From assembly GCA_031551455.1 (NCBI GenBank), contig JAVBNP010000169.1, positions 1-30,308 on the forward strand: a stretch of 30,308 nt of DNA, written 5' to 3'. This DNA comes from JAIRLS01 sp031551455 (GTDB lineage: Bacteria; Bacteroidota; Bacteroidia; Bacteroidales; UBA4181). Under the pieces are notes generated by a model that worked only from the letters and a program-made list of their open reading frames with translations, was not told where the DNA came from and did no database searches. The position numbers were made by a program, and so were the translations under genes. Shown here piece after piece: positions 1 to 8,787 of the stretch. Each line of letters begins with the position of its first letter. The stretch's first letter is position 1.

Positions 1-1947
1 ATTTTTTCGGACATCTTCCGGATTGAAAATATTAACACCGTTGATTCCTCCGTAAATCAATTGATGTTGTTCGGTTTGCATGGCAGCGCCGTAATTAAAT
101 TGATTGTCCTGCAAGCCGTCGTGCACATCGAAATTAATGAAACGGTATGTTTTTTCGTCGAACAACGAAAGCCCGTTCAGCGTACTGATCCAAATTTGTC
201 CGGCAGCGTCGCGTATCAATGTTTGTATGGTGTTATTCGCCAAACCGTCGGCTTCGGTAAAGTAGCGAACGGCGCCTTTTTCTTTTTCGTATAAGGCCAA
301 TCCGTGTCCGCGCGTGGCAATCCAATACCGATTACTTTCGGCCGCGGGAATCATATCGCGCGTTCGTTCGTTGAAGCGACCGATTATTCCGGATTCGGGA
401 TTATATACGATCAACTCGTCGCCTCCCATCCACAAATCGCCTTCGTCATCTTCTTTGATCCAATTACAGCTTTTCTCGGGAAACAAGGTTTTGATGTTGC
501 GAAATGTTTTTGTTTTTTCGTCGTATCGTTGAACGCCCCGATTGGTTGCGATCCAAATATTTTCTTTCGAATCTTTCAACAATCCCCAAACCACGTCGTC
601 TTTTAGCGATGCGGTATCGTTTTTTAGGTGTTTGAAAACGGATTTGACGCGATATGTTTCGGCATCCGCCGTTGTAATGCCTCCCCGATATGTTCCGATC
701 CATATTTCGTTTCCGACGCGAACAAAAGCTTTGACGCAATCGCTCGACAGACCGTCTTTGGATGTCAAATAACGAAAGCGATTTTTCGCCATATCGTATA
801 TATTGACGCCTCCGCTTTCCGTTCCGATCAATAAGTCGTTGTCTTGAATAAGGAAACAATATACTTCCGCATTATTGAGAAAACGCGTGTCGTTTTTGGC
901 TGCTTTCAGATGACGGAAGGCCTGCTTATCGTTGTTCCGATAATTGATTCCTCCACGGGTGCCGATCCATAAATCACCTTTGGCATCGACACACAAACTC
1001 AGTATCGAGTTGAGCGACATATTCGAACTCTCATCCTCATCCCGAAGAAACGTGGTGCCCGTCTGCGTCGATTTGTCGTAAGCAACCAATCCTCCGCGGG
1101 TACCGAACCACATAATTCCGTTGTGATCCTCGCTGATGGCGCGAACGGTTTCCGAACGACTGAAACGCATCGATGAATCGAACTTTTTGACGGTTCGGGA
1201 AACGGGATTGACCGTGTATATTCCTTCATTGTGGGTGCCTATCCATAAAATATTGTCGCTGTCGAAAAAAAGCGTGTGGATTTCATCGTACGGATTGTCG
1301 GTATCGGGCAAAGGCAGTCGTTTACCGTTCTGGTTTCGCAGATCGTACACAAAAAGGCCCGCCAATGTCCCCATCCATAAATTACCGCGCTTGTCCGCGA
1401 ATATTCCGGTGACTTCCGGTCGACCGGCCTCTTGCCAAGCGGGTACGGTGAGCAATTCCAGTTGATTGTTTTCGTTCAGAAAAGCCGGTCCCGAATTTGT
1501 TCCGACCCAAATACGATTATTATTGTCGGCGGTAATGCCGTTGACGGAAAAAACGGTATCGAGACTCCGATCGGCAAAGCAAAAATGCGAAAATCGTTCC
1601 GTATCCCGATCAAACAGATTTAATCCCCCGAGTTCGGTTCCGACCCAAATACGATGGTCGTTGTCTTCGAAAATACAACGAACCAATTCTCCCCGTAAGG
1701 AACCGAGACCGTCGATATCGTTTTTGTAAACAGTAAATTGATAACCGTCGTAACGATTCAGTCCCAAGTTGGTTCCCATCCACATCCAACCCGCTCTTTC
1801 TTGATAGATGCAAAGAATTTGATTGCTTGACAATCCGTCGGCTCGGGTAATTTTATCGAAACGGGCAAAGGAAGGGAGTTCCGCCCAAAGTTCCGTAGAA
1901 AAAAATACCGCAGCCGCGTAAATACATAATTTTGATAATATTCTCAT
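1..1947 (-). CDS. Propeller sensor/regulator, N-terminal part (probable hybrid two-component system), cut by window edge
   Basis: An open frame starts at the ATG complementary to 1945-1947 and runs off the left edge: 649 codons without a stop. Residues 1 to about 22 (MRILSKLCIYAAAVFFSTEL) look like a signal peptide. The rest holds about 13 repeats of the W-[IVMF]-[GA]-T-x-x-G type (for example WMGTNLG, WVGTELGG, WIGTRGG, WIATNRG). This is the signature of two-component regulator propeller (Reg_prop) repeats, enough for two seven-bladed propellers. The last visible residues (GGINGVNIFNPEDVRKN) resemble the end of the second propeller before a Y_Y_Y domain. In Bacteroidota such sensors usually continue into a membrane helix, histidine kinase, receiver and AraC-type DNA-binding domain, and control the adjacent polysaccharide locus. 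That C-terminal part is outside the window, so the hybrid-kinase assignment is inference. The likely inducer is a pectin oligosaccharide. Confidence 0.85.
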   Translation of the reverse strand, partial: MRILSKLCIYAAAVFFSTELWAELPSFARFDKITRADGLSSNQILCIYQERAGWMWMGTNLGLNRYDGYQFTVYKNDIDGLGSLRGELVRCIFEDNDHRIWVGTELGGLNLFDRDTERFSHFCFADRSLDTVFSVNGITADNNNRIWVGTNSGPAFLNENNQLELLTVPAWQEAGRPEVTGIFADKRGNLWMGTLAGLFVYDLRNQNGKRLPLPDTDNPYDEIHTLFFDSDNILWIGTHNEGIYTVNPVSRTVKKFDSSMRFSRSETVRAISEDHNGIMWFGTRGGLVAYDKSTQTGTTFLRDEDESSNMSLNSILSLCVDAKGDLWIGTRGGINYRNNDKQAFRHLKAAKNDTRFLNNAEVYCFLIQDNDLLIGTESGGVNIYDMAKNRFRYLTSKDGLSSDCVKAFVRVGNEIWIGTYRGGITTADAETYRVKSVFKHLKNDTASLKDDVVWGLLKDSKENIWIATNRGVQRYDEKTKTFRNIKTLFPEKSCNWIKEDDEGDLWMGGDELIVYNPESGIIGRFNERTRDMIPAAESNRYWIATRGHGLALYEKEKGAVRYFTEADGLANNTIQTLIRDAAGQIWISTLNGLSLFDEKTYRFINFDVHDGLQDNQFNYGAAMQTEQHQLIYGGINGVNIFNPEDVRKN

Positions 1948-1968
1948 CGTTTGCTTGCTTGAGTCAAG

Positions 1969-1997
1969 CAAAGATAAGTTATTCCGCAAAAAAACAA
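1969..1997 (-). promoter_or_regulatory. Candidate promoter of the propeller regulator
   Basis: On the minus strand TATCTTTG (1976-1969) matches the Bacteroidota -7 consensus TAnnTTTG. A TTTTG element (TTG at 1997-1995) lies 18 nt upstream as a -33 box. Transcription would begin about 15-20 nt before the ATG at 1947. This gives the regulator its own promoter, separate from the enzyme gene that ends at 2026. Confidence 0.55.
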
Positions 1998-2025
1998 AAT
2001 AACCGTCCGCAAAAAAAGTCGATTG

Positions 2026-5000
2026 TTATGGATGAACCAATTCGTTCAAGTACACTTCCAAATAAGTATACCCTTCTTTGGTGCGATCGGCTGCGGTTTT
2101 TCCCGGGTAGCGGGAAGAAAACCATTCGTCTGGAAGTCCGTCGCTATTGCCGTCAACGGGCAAATCGGAGGGATGGTATGCATAGTTATCCCAGCCGCCC
2201 ACATCGGATTGTGAATCGATCAAACCGGGTTTGGAGTCGGGGCCCGAAGTTCGCAAGGGAGCCAAACCTTCCCGCACTTCCCGAATAACTCGAGTATCCG
2301 TTCGGTCGCGTCGGTAAGAAGCGCCGACAAAATCCAACACTTTTTCGTACGCTTCCTCTGCCGTATCAGTGGCAATCGGCGGCACGACAAATTCGGTTTC
2401 GGAGCGAATTTCGGCTTTATTTTTCGTCGACGGATTGGGATGAATGCCCAGCCAATTGTCAACGGTTACTTCGGCATAACCGTTGACGTAGTTGCCTTTC
2501 ACGAAGAATATCCCCCAAACTCCGGCGGCTTGTTTGTTGCTTCCGTCATCTGCGTTGGGCTGAAATATTCGGTCACCGCGGCTCGATGCCGCTCCGGCTT
2601 TGTAATAATTGTTCACGAAATTGTATCGGCCGCCTTCCCCGGCGTATCCGCTGTTGCTTCCCCAATTATAAATAACATTGTTTCGAAAATCGACCAATTC
2701 CGCATCGGCACGTTCGGAATAGCGGCTTCCGCACATGCGGGGATTGCGACTGTCGTGATGTGCCAACAGATTGTGATGAAAAGAAGCGGTTCGACCTCCC
2801 CAAATGGCTCCGTACCCGTGCGTTCCTTTTCGATGCACGGATTTTCTCAGACTTTCGGAAAGAATACACCACTGCATAGTGAAGTTTTCGTTGTCGTAAA
2901 AGGAAGCACATTCGTCGGTGCTCCAACTCATGGAACAATGATCAATAATGACATTTTTGCATCCTTTTCCCGTAAAGGCATCGTCTTCCGTTTTGGTGAG
3001 ATCGCCCAAGCGAAAACGCATGTAACGAACAATAATGTTGTCGCCGTGCACGCGCACCACATTGTCGGCAATGCAAATTCCGTCGCCCGGGGCCGATTGT
3101 CCCGCAATGGTGGTGTTGGAAGGAATATCCAGTTCGGATTTCAAACGTATGATTCCCGCCGTACGGAACAGAACGGTGCGTGGTCCGGGTTGTTTCAAAC
3201 ACCAACGCAAAGTTCCCTCGCGGGTGCTTTCGTCTCCGACCGACGAATCGTCCAACGAATTGACAAAATAGATGTTTCCTCCGCGTCCGCCGGAGGTATA
3301 TTTGCCCGCACCTTCGGCGCCGGGAAAAGCCGGAGTTTTGTCTTCGATGCGAAACCAATCGACATCGACTCGTCCGCCATCGTTATTTTTGACGGCACGC
3401 GTGCAGAACAACCCTATTTTTGCTCCAATCCATTTTCCTTCTTTCATTGTGAAAGCGGTTCCCAAATTTTCGAACCGGTATCCGTCGAGGCTGTACGAAA
3501 ATCGGCAAACGGCATCCGATTCGACTTTGACGCTTAGGTAAACCGCGCCCGAAGGCAACGTAACGGATGCGTTTGTTTTTTCCTTTCCCCCTTTGTCGGC
3601 TTTCAAACATTCGTTTTGCGATAATACCCAACCGTTTTTTGTTTTTTCCAAGGAAAGCAACGCATAATCGATACCCATTACCAACAATCCGGTGCGTTCG
3701 CCCGTAATTTTTTCGTTGGGTTTGAAATCCAATTTAACGGCAGCAGTGAAAGCGCGGGCGGGCGTTTTTTGCAACAACAGGTTTGGCACGTCCCAAAGAC
3801 TTTGGTAATTTTCCGGAACGGGAACGGAATAGAGGCTGAGGCATCCTCGGGCAGCGTCAGCGAAATACCACCCGTCTTGCGGATTGGCATGCCATTGCCA
3901 TTGCAGCCCCGGACGATCAGCATCGAATTCGTCGCTTTCCGCGGGCGTGGCTGTCGGCCGACTTTTGCCCGTGTCGGGCTTTTTATGAACAAGCACGGGT
4001 TCGCCGCAACCGTTGCCGTCTTTGTCGTCTCCGATCACCGGCCAATCGTTTTGCCATGTCATCGGTTGCAGATGTACCACGCGACCGTAAGCATACGTAT
4101 CTTGAAAATGAATGAACCAGTTTTCGCCGCTTTTCGTGTCGACCCATGCGCCTTGATGAGGTCCGTTGATCGGTGTTTGTCCTTGCGCCAGCACGACTTT
4201 TCGTTCGTACGGTCCCCAAATGTTTTTCGACCGCAAAACGATTTGCCAACCCGTAGCCACTCCGCCGGCGGGAGCAAAGATGTAATAATATCCGTTGCGT
4301 TTATAAAACTTCGGACCTTCGACGGTTTCGTCCCGATCGTGCCCGTCATAGATGATTCGACTATCGCCGACGGCGGTTTTTCCGTCGGGAGCGAGGCGCG
4401 TGACGGCCAATACGCTTTTGATTCCCGCGCGGCTTCCGGCATATGCGTGCACGAGATAACATTGTCCGTCGTCATCCCACAGCGGGCAGGGATCGATGAG
4501 TCCTTTTCCCGCTTTGACCAAAATCGGGACAGACCATTCGCCGACGGGATTTGGTGTTTTGGTCATGTAAATGCCGCGATCGGGATCGCCGTAATAGATG
4601 AAGTATTCGCCGTTTCGGTACCGAAATGACGGCGCCCAAACTCCGTTGCCGTGTTGCGGATGATCAAATTCTGGTTCGGGAGCGAGTCGGGGAATCGCGT
4701 AATTAACAATCGTCCAGTTAACCAAATCCTCGGAATGCAAAATCGGAAGTCCCGGGATGCAGTTGAAACTCGACGATGTCATGTAATAATCCTTCCCGAC
4801 ACGGCAAACATCGGGATCGGAATAATCGGCGTACAACACGGGATTTTTATATCGCCCGTCGCCTAAATCCGAAACCCAAACCTGCGAAACGTAGGGAGGA
4901 ATATTTTCTTTCAGCAGGCGAACCAATTCGCTTACTTTTTGCTCTTTCAGTCCTTTGACGAACAATTCGGCCACCGTTCGGGCTCCCGCTTCGTTAAAAT

Positions 5001-5688
5001 GCGTATTATCGACAACGCCTTCGGGAAAGTTTCGATTGAGGCCCGGCGGCACATGCATGAAGAATTTTTCGGAAGGTTTATCGCCCGTTTCGCCGATCCA
5101 ATCGCGAGTTTTATTGTATAAATCAATCAACGTTACTTTTTTGTTTGCGGCAACTTGTCGTACGATGTCGGTATATTCGCCGTGCGTGTCCTGCAATTTT
5201 CCTTCCTTGTCGAATTTTCTCCGAACGACGGGCGTACACAATACGGGAGTCGCTTTTTTTGCCCGAACGTCGTCAACAAAACGTTCCAGATTTTTCCGAT
5301 AATCGGCGGGTGATGTGTAGCGATCGGGTTTATCTTGCGATTGATCGTTGTGTCCGAATTGAATGACCACGTAATCGCCCGGTTGCATGTCGGCGATCAG
5401 TGCATCCCAAAGACCTTCCGAAATAAATGTACGGGTGCTGCGTCCGTTTTTGGCTCGGTTGTCGATAACGACGTCTTTTCCGAAATATTCAGGAAGGAGT
5501 TGTCCCCAGCCTCTTTCCGGCCAAACGTCGGGAACCATTTCTCCGGTTACCGGGTCGGGCGTCGAACGGTAGAGCGTTTTATCGGCCATGGTGGAATCGC
5601 CCGCCATGAACACGTGTATTTGACGTTGACCGGCGGAGAAAAAAATAACCGACAACAACAAAAGAATATGTAACACGGATGTCTTCAT
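2026..5688 (-). CDS. Three-domain secreted pectinase: SGNH (CE12-like) esterase + GH43 + PL1 pectate lyase
   Basis: A 1220-residue protein. Residues 1-20 are a signal peptide without a lipobox. Residues ~22-250 are an SGNH/GDSL esterase of the rhamnogalacturonan acetylesterase type: GDST with Ser32, GHND with Asn114, and DNTH with Asp227 and His230. Residues ~280-570 are a GH43 five-bladed propeller: Asp291 in YSDPD (general base), Asp399 in LIDPCP (pKa modulator), Glu458 in VEGPKF (general acid). Residues ~580-782 look like the beta-sandwich often found after GH43 domains. Residues ~785-1220 are a PL1 right-handed beta-helix lyase beginning AFPGAEGAGKYTSGGRGG, with DHCSMSWSTDE (916-926) and the RNPR motif around Arg981. 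All key residues are present, so all three activities are plausible: removing acetyl groups, trimming arabinose/xylose-type side chains and cutting homogalacturonan. It follows the GH28-GH105 pair after a ~200 nt spacer. The only -7-like box upstream is weak (CAAATTTG). The GH43 substrate cannot be fixed from sequence. Confidence 0.92.
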   Translation of the reverse strand: MKTSVLHILLLLSVIFFSAGQRQIHVFMAGDSTMADKTLYRSTPDPVTGEMVPDVWPERGWGQLLPEYFGKDVVIDNRAKNGRSTRTFISEGLWDALIADMQPGDYVVIQFGHNDQSQDKPDRYTSPADYRKNLERFVDDVRAKKATPVLCTPVVRRKFDKEGKLQDTHGEYTDIVRQVAANKKVTLIDLYNKTRDWIGETGDKPSEKFFMHVPPGLNRNFPEGVVDNTHFNEAGARTVAELFVKGLKEQKVSELVRLLKENIPPYVSQVWVSDLGDGRYKNPVLYADYSDPDVCRVGKDYYMTSSSFNCIPGLPILHSEDLVNWTIVNYAIPRLAPEPEFDHPQHGNGVWAPSFRYRNGEYFIYYGDPDRGIYMTKTPNPVGEWSVPILVKAGKGLIDPCPLWDDDGQCYLVHAYAGSRAGIKSVLAVTRLAPDGKTAVGDSRIIYDGHDRDETVEGPKFYKRNGYYYIFAPAGGVATGWQIVLRSKNIWGPYERKVVLAQGQTPINGPHQGAWVDTKSGENWFIHFQDTYAYGRVVHLQPMTWQNDWPVIGDDKDGNGCGEPVLVHKKPDTGKSRPTATPAESDEFDADRPGLQWQWHANPQDGWYFADAARGCLSLYSVPVPENYQSLWDVPNLLLQKTPARAFTAAVKLDFKPNEKITGERTGLLVMGIDYALLSLEKTKNGWVLSQNECLKADKGGKEKTNASVTLPSGAVYLSVKVESDAVCRFSYSLDGYRFENLGTAFTMKEGKWIGAKIGLFCTRAVKNNDGGRVDVDWFRIEDKTPAFPGAEGAGKYTSGGRGGNIYFVNSLDDSSVGDESTREGTLRWCLKQPGPRTVLFRTAGIIRLKSELDIPSNTTIAGQSAPGDGICIADNVVRVHGDNIIVRYMRFRLGDLTKTEDDAFTGKGCKNVIIDHCSMSWSTDECASFYDNENFTMQWCILSESLRKSVHRKGTHGYGAIWGGRTASFHHNLLAHHDSRNPRMCGSRYSERADAELVDFRNNVIYNWGSNSGYAGEGGRYNFVNNYYKAGAASSRGDRIFQPNADDGSNKQAAGVWGIFFVKGNYVNGYAEVTVDNWLGIHPNPSTKNKAEIRSETEFVVPPIATDTAEEAYEKVLDFVGASYRRDRTDTRVIREVREGLAPLRTSGPDSKPGLIDSQSDVGGWDNYAYHPSDLPVDGNSDGLPDEWFSSRYPGKTAADRTKEGYTYLEVYLNELVHP

Positions 5689-5754
5689 CGGAATGTTTTT
5701 TAGTGCAAATTTGAAATTCGCTAAAGAGACTGTTCAGAAAGGCTGAGTTTATCT

Positions 5755-5826
5755 CGTCATTGCGAGTGATAGCGAAGCACTCTTTTCGATTATTAAGAGA
5801 TTGCTTCGCTATAACTCCCAATGACG
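5755..5826. repeat. 72-bp palindromic intergenic repeat, copy 1
   Basis: The left arm begins CGTCATTGCGAG and continues to GCGAAGCA. The right arm mirrors it (TTGCTTCGCT ... CCCAATGACG) around an AT-rich centre. A second copy of exactly the same length is at 18921-18992. This copy has more mismatches between its arms than the second. It lies in the spacer between the GH105 gene and the three-domain enzyme and encodes nothing obvious. Confidence 0.85.
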
Positions 5827-5887
5827 CTTGTTTTGTCTTTTTAAACAGCTTCTTTACGTAGAAACAAACAGTATTTTATGCAATGTT

Positions 5888-7051
5888 TTATTCGTCCAAC
5901 AGAATACTCGCCATGATGAACGGTCCGGTTACCTTCGGATCGTTGTCTCTTACGGGCTCCGAAACGTAATATTCGTAACTTCCGCTTCGATAAGGATTTC
6001 CTCCCAAACCTGCGACGGCACATGCTTCGGTAACGGTAACAGTCCCGTCGGGATTTTCTTTTACGAAATTTTGAACGAAATGACGGTAAGTCGTTTGTGC
6101 TTTTTGCAAATACCGTTTATCCAAATATCCTTTTTGAGCTCCTTTGGCCCAAACATATATGAACATGGCCGTTGCCGATGATTCCGGATAATTGCCTGGC
6201 GCATTCGCTTTGTCGGTTACTTGATACCATGCTTGCGTTTTCGGGTCCTGAAATCGTTCCAAAGATAAGGAAAGATTTTGCAGAATGCGGATGATTTCCG
6301 CACGTTGCGGGTGCGTTTCGGGCAGGAAATCCAACACGTCAACAATGGCCATGGCATACCATCCGATGCTTCGCGACCAAAAATTAGGCGATTGTCCCGT
6401 TTCGGGATTCGCCCATGGTTGCGTTTTGCTTTCGTCCCAACCGTGGTAATACAATCCCGTTTCGGGATCGTATGTATGTCGGGCTACCGTGAGGATTTGA
6501 TTCGTTACGTCGTCGAACAAAGCGGGTTCGTCGAAAACGGCGGCGTATTGCGCCAGAAAAGGAGAAGCCATGTACAAACCGTCCAACCACATTTGATGAG
6601 GGTAAATCTTTTTGTGCCAAAATCCTCCGTCGGCGGTTCGGGGTTGGAGCGCCATTTGTCGGCGCAAAGTATCCATTGCCGCTTTGTATTTGTCGGCTTT
6701 CGTTCGGGCGTAAAGCGGGAACAGTATTTTTCCGGAATTAACCCTGTCGATATTGTAATCGGTAAGTTTGTATCCGAGGATTTTCCCGTTTTCGGCGATC
6801 ATGGTGTCGGCATAACTTTTCGCGTAATCGAAATAAACGGGTTTTCCGGTTTTTTCCCCGACCATTAGGATCGATTGCAATACCAACCCGTGACAATAGT
6901 TCCATTTGGGCTTTTCGGAAAAATCGAGCATCCACGATTCCGGGTTGCGCCGCATTTCCGAATCGACCATTCGCACGTAGTACGGTTCTTTCTTTTGTGC
7001 CGAACAACCGACCAAACACAAAAGAAACACCGCTGCCAATATTTTATTCAT
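5888..7051 (-). CDS. GH105 unsaturated rhamnogalacturonyl/galacturonyl hydrolase, lipoprotein
   Basis: 387 residues from the ATG at 7051, chosen over an in-frame TTG 30 nt upstream because it gives a clean lipoprotein signal: MNKILAAVFLLCLVGC with the lipid cysteine at 16. The body is a typical (alpha/alpha)6 GH105: NYCHGLVL (51-58), PHQMWLDGLYM with the candidate catalytic Asp157, YYHGWDESK (201-209) and FWSRSIGWYAM. The family (YteR/YesR) removes the 4,5-unsaturated uronate that lyases leave at the non-reducing end, so it acts on products of the PL1 domain encoded next to it. Its start overlaps the end of the GH28 gene by 8 nt (ATGAATAA), which suggests translational coupling. Length is normal for the family and nothing seems broken. 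Confidence 0.93.
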   Translation of the reverse strand: MNKILAAVFLLCLVGCSAQKKEPYYVRMVDSEMRRNPESWMLDFSEKPKWNYCHGLVLQSILMVGEKTGKPVYFDYAKSYADTMIAENGKILGYKLTDYNIDRVNSGKILFPLYARTKADKYKAAMDTLRRQMALQPRTADGGFWHKKIYPHQMWLDGLYMASPFLAQYAAVFDEPALFDDVTNQILTVARHTYDPETGLYYHGWDESKTQPWANPETGQSPNFWSRSIGWYAMAIVDVLDFLPETHPQRAEIIRILQNLSLSLERFQDPKTQAWYQVTDKANAPGNYPESSATAMFIYVWAKGAQKGYLDKRYLQKAQTTYRHFVQNFVKENPDGTVTVTEACAVAGLGGNPYRSGSYEYYVSEPVRDNDPKVTGPFIMASILLDE

Positions 7052-8672
7052 ATCGTATGTTTTTTGAATTTCCGGTAACAATTACCGGTTCGGTCAAAGT
7101 TTCGGGAAACCGAAATCCGACGGCGTCGAAATTTTTCACGTTGTTCAATTTCAACGCGGGACCTTTTTTCGGAATCACGGTGACGTTTTTGAAGCGAATA
7201 CCGTCCGATTCGGACAACTCGGCACCCGAACGCGCTTCAATAATCGCGTTTTCCACGTTGATGTTGGTAATGTTCATTTCGGGTAATCCGTTAAAAAACA
7301 TGGCTCGGCGAGCATTACGCGAAATAATGTCTTTTACGTAAATATTACGGAAAACGGGCGTTTTTTCGGTTACTTCCGGAACCGTGCTTTCGACGGGAGT
7401 ACCGTCGTTGTCGGCAAACGATTCGGAAGCCGATTTGCCGCCGTAATACAAATCGAACAGGAACGATTCGGTAGCGATATCGAACATACTGATTTTTTCG
7501 ATGTAGATGTTTTCCACCACGCCGCCGCGTCCGCGCGTGCTTTTGAAGCGCAATCCGACATCGGTTCCGAGAAATTCGCAATTCCGAACGGAGATGTTTT
7601 TTACGCCACCCGACATTTCGCTGCCGACCACGAATCCGCCGTGGCCGTTAAATACTTTGCAATTGTCGACCAATACGTTTTCGGTAGGCATCGCACGCCG
7701 CCGTCCGTCTTCGTCTTTTCCCGATTTAATGCAAATGGCGTCGTCGCCCACGTCGAAAATGGTATTGACGATAATGGCGTTTTTGCAGGATTCCAAATCC
7801 AAACCGTCGCCGTTTTGCGCGTATTCGGGGTTACGAACGTAAATATTGTCAATGATCACGTTTTCACACATCAGCGGATGAATGTTCCAAGCGGGAGAGT
7901 TTTCAAAAAGAACGCCTTCCAGCAGAACGTTTTTGCAACGCACGAAACAGATCATTACGGGCCGCATGAAATCTTTGACCGATTCCCATTCCTCGTCGGT
8001 TAATTCTTGTCTCGGAACGTTGAGGTTGGCATCGCCGAGCGTTTCGCCTTTCATCGATTTTTCGGAAGGAAACCAATAATCTTCCGTTTTCAATACGCCG
8101 CCCGAAGCTAACGTTTTTTTCCAGAAACTTTCGGTGACTTTATTTCTTTTCAACGGACGCCATGCGTGTCCCGAACCGTTGATGGCTCCTTGTCCCGTAA
8201 TGGCAATGTTTTCCAGATTATGTCCCGAAATCGGCGATTGACAACGGCGCGTATCCAATCCCTCGAACGACGTTTTCACTAACGGATAGGCGTCGAAATC
8301 GGGCGTGAACAGAATAACGGCACCTTTTTCCAAATGCAGATTAATGCCCGATTGGAAGACAATGGGGCCGGTAAACCAAACGCCCTGCGGAACGGTTAAT
8401 GTACCTCCTCCTTTGCCCGATAAGGTTTTCATCGCTCGATTGAACGCGTCGGTATTAAGCGTTATGCCGTCACCAACGCCTCCGCAATCCGTTACGGACA
8501 ATTTGTTGTCGGCGAATATCGGTTTACGTACTTCGGGCATTTCGAAAGGAAGGTTTTGATACAGATATGCGTACGGGTACGTATTTTCACTTTTCCCTTT
8601 GCACGAAAGTAAGGTCATGCAACATACGAAAAGAAATACGACGTTAAGTTTTTTATATTTTGGGACGTTCAT
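7044..8672 (-). CDS. GH28 polygalacturonase-like enzyme, lipoprotein
   Basis: 542 residues from the ATG at 8672; an in-frame TTG two codons earlier is less likely. Signal MNVPKYKKLNVVFLFVCCMTLLSC puts the lipid cysteine at 24. The rest is a right-handed beta-helix with the GH28 active-site set: NGDGLD (287-292), GDDAICIKSG with Asp310/Asp311, NGHGG with His344, and RFK (375-377). GH28 enzymes hydrolyse alpha-1,4 bonds of polygalacturonate or rhamnogalacturonan. The RFK and NGDG variants are usual in bacterial members and may favour exo action on oligomers, which is inference. It is the first gene of a coupled pair with GH105. I see no -7 box in the 115 nt upstream, so it is probably read from the susC promoter through the hairpin at 8724-8770. 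Confidence 0.93.
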   Translation of the reverse strand: MNVPKYKKLNVVFLFVCCMTLLSCKGKSENTYPYAYLYQNLPFEMPEVRKPIFADNKLSVTDCGGVGDGITLNTDAFNRAMKTLSGKGGGTLTVPQGVWFTGPIVFQSGINLHLEKGAVILFTPDFDAYPLVKTSFEGLDTRRCQSPISGHNLENIAITGQGAINGSGHAWRPLKRNKVTESFWKKTLASGGVLKTEDYWFPSEKSMKGETLGDANLNVPRQELTDEEWESVKDFMRPVMICFVRCKNVLLEGVLFENSPAWNIHPLMCENVIIDNIYVRNPEYAQNGDGLDLESCKNAIIVNTIFDVGDDAICIKSGKDEDGRRRAMPTENVLVDNCKVFNGHGGFVVGSEMSGGVKNISVRNCEFLGTDVGLRFKSTRGRGGVVENIYIEKISMFDIATESFLFDLYYGGKSASESFADNDGTPVESTVPEVTEKTPVFRNIYVKDIISRNARRAMFFNGLPEMNITNINVENAIIEARSGAELSESDGIRFKNVTVIPKKGPALKLNNVKNFDAVGFRFPETLTEPVIVTGNSKNIRYE

Positions 8673-8723
8673 GATCAATAATTACCTGTTAATGATATTT
8701 TGACCTCATATCGAAATTAACCT

Positions 8724-8770
8724 TTTAAAAATGCGCCGCCGCCGGAGCCCGAAGACCGTCGACGGGGCGC
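8724..8770 (-). terminator. GC-rich hairpin with T run: possible attenuator between surface-lipoprotein and GH28 genes
   Basis: Read on the minus strand, GCGCCCCGTC (8770-8761) can pair with a GGCGGCGGCGC stretch ending at 8733, with a loop of about 20 nt, followed by ATTTTT. It lies just after the stop of the lipoprotein gene at 8788. The T run is short and the loop large, so it may terminate only part of transcription and lower enzyme expression relative to SusC/SusD. Confidence 0.45.
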
Positions 8771-8787
8771 AAGGGTCAGAAAAACTT

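Noticed and set aside
2440..3537. Long plus-strand frame of 365 codons opposite the three-domain enzyme.
   Set aside because: It is a shadow of the PL1 and sandwich coding regions; the residue pattern is not protein-like and the minus-strand frame has clear catalytic motifs.
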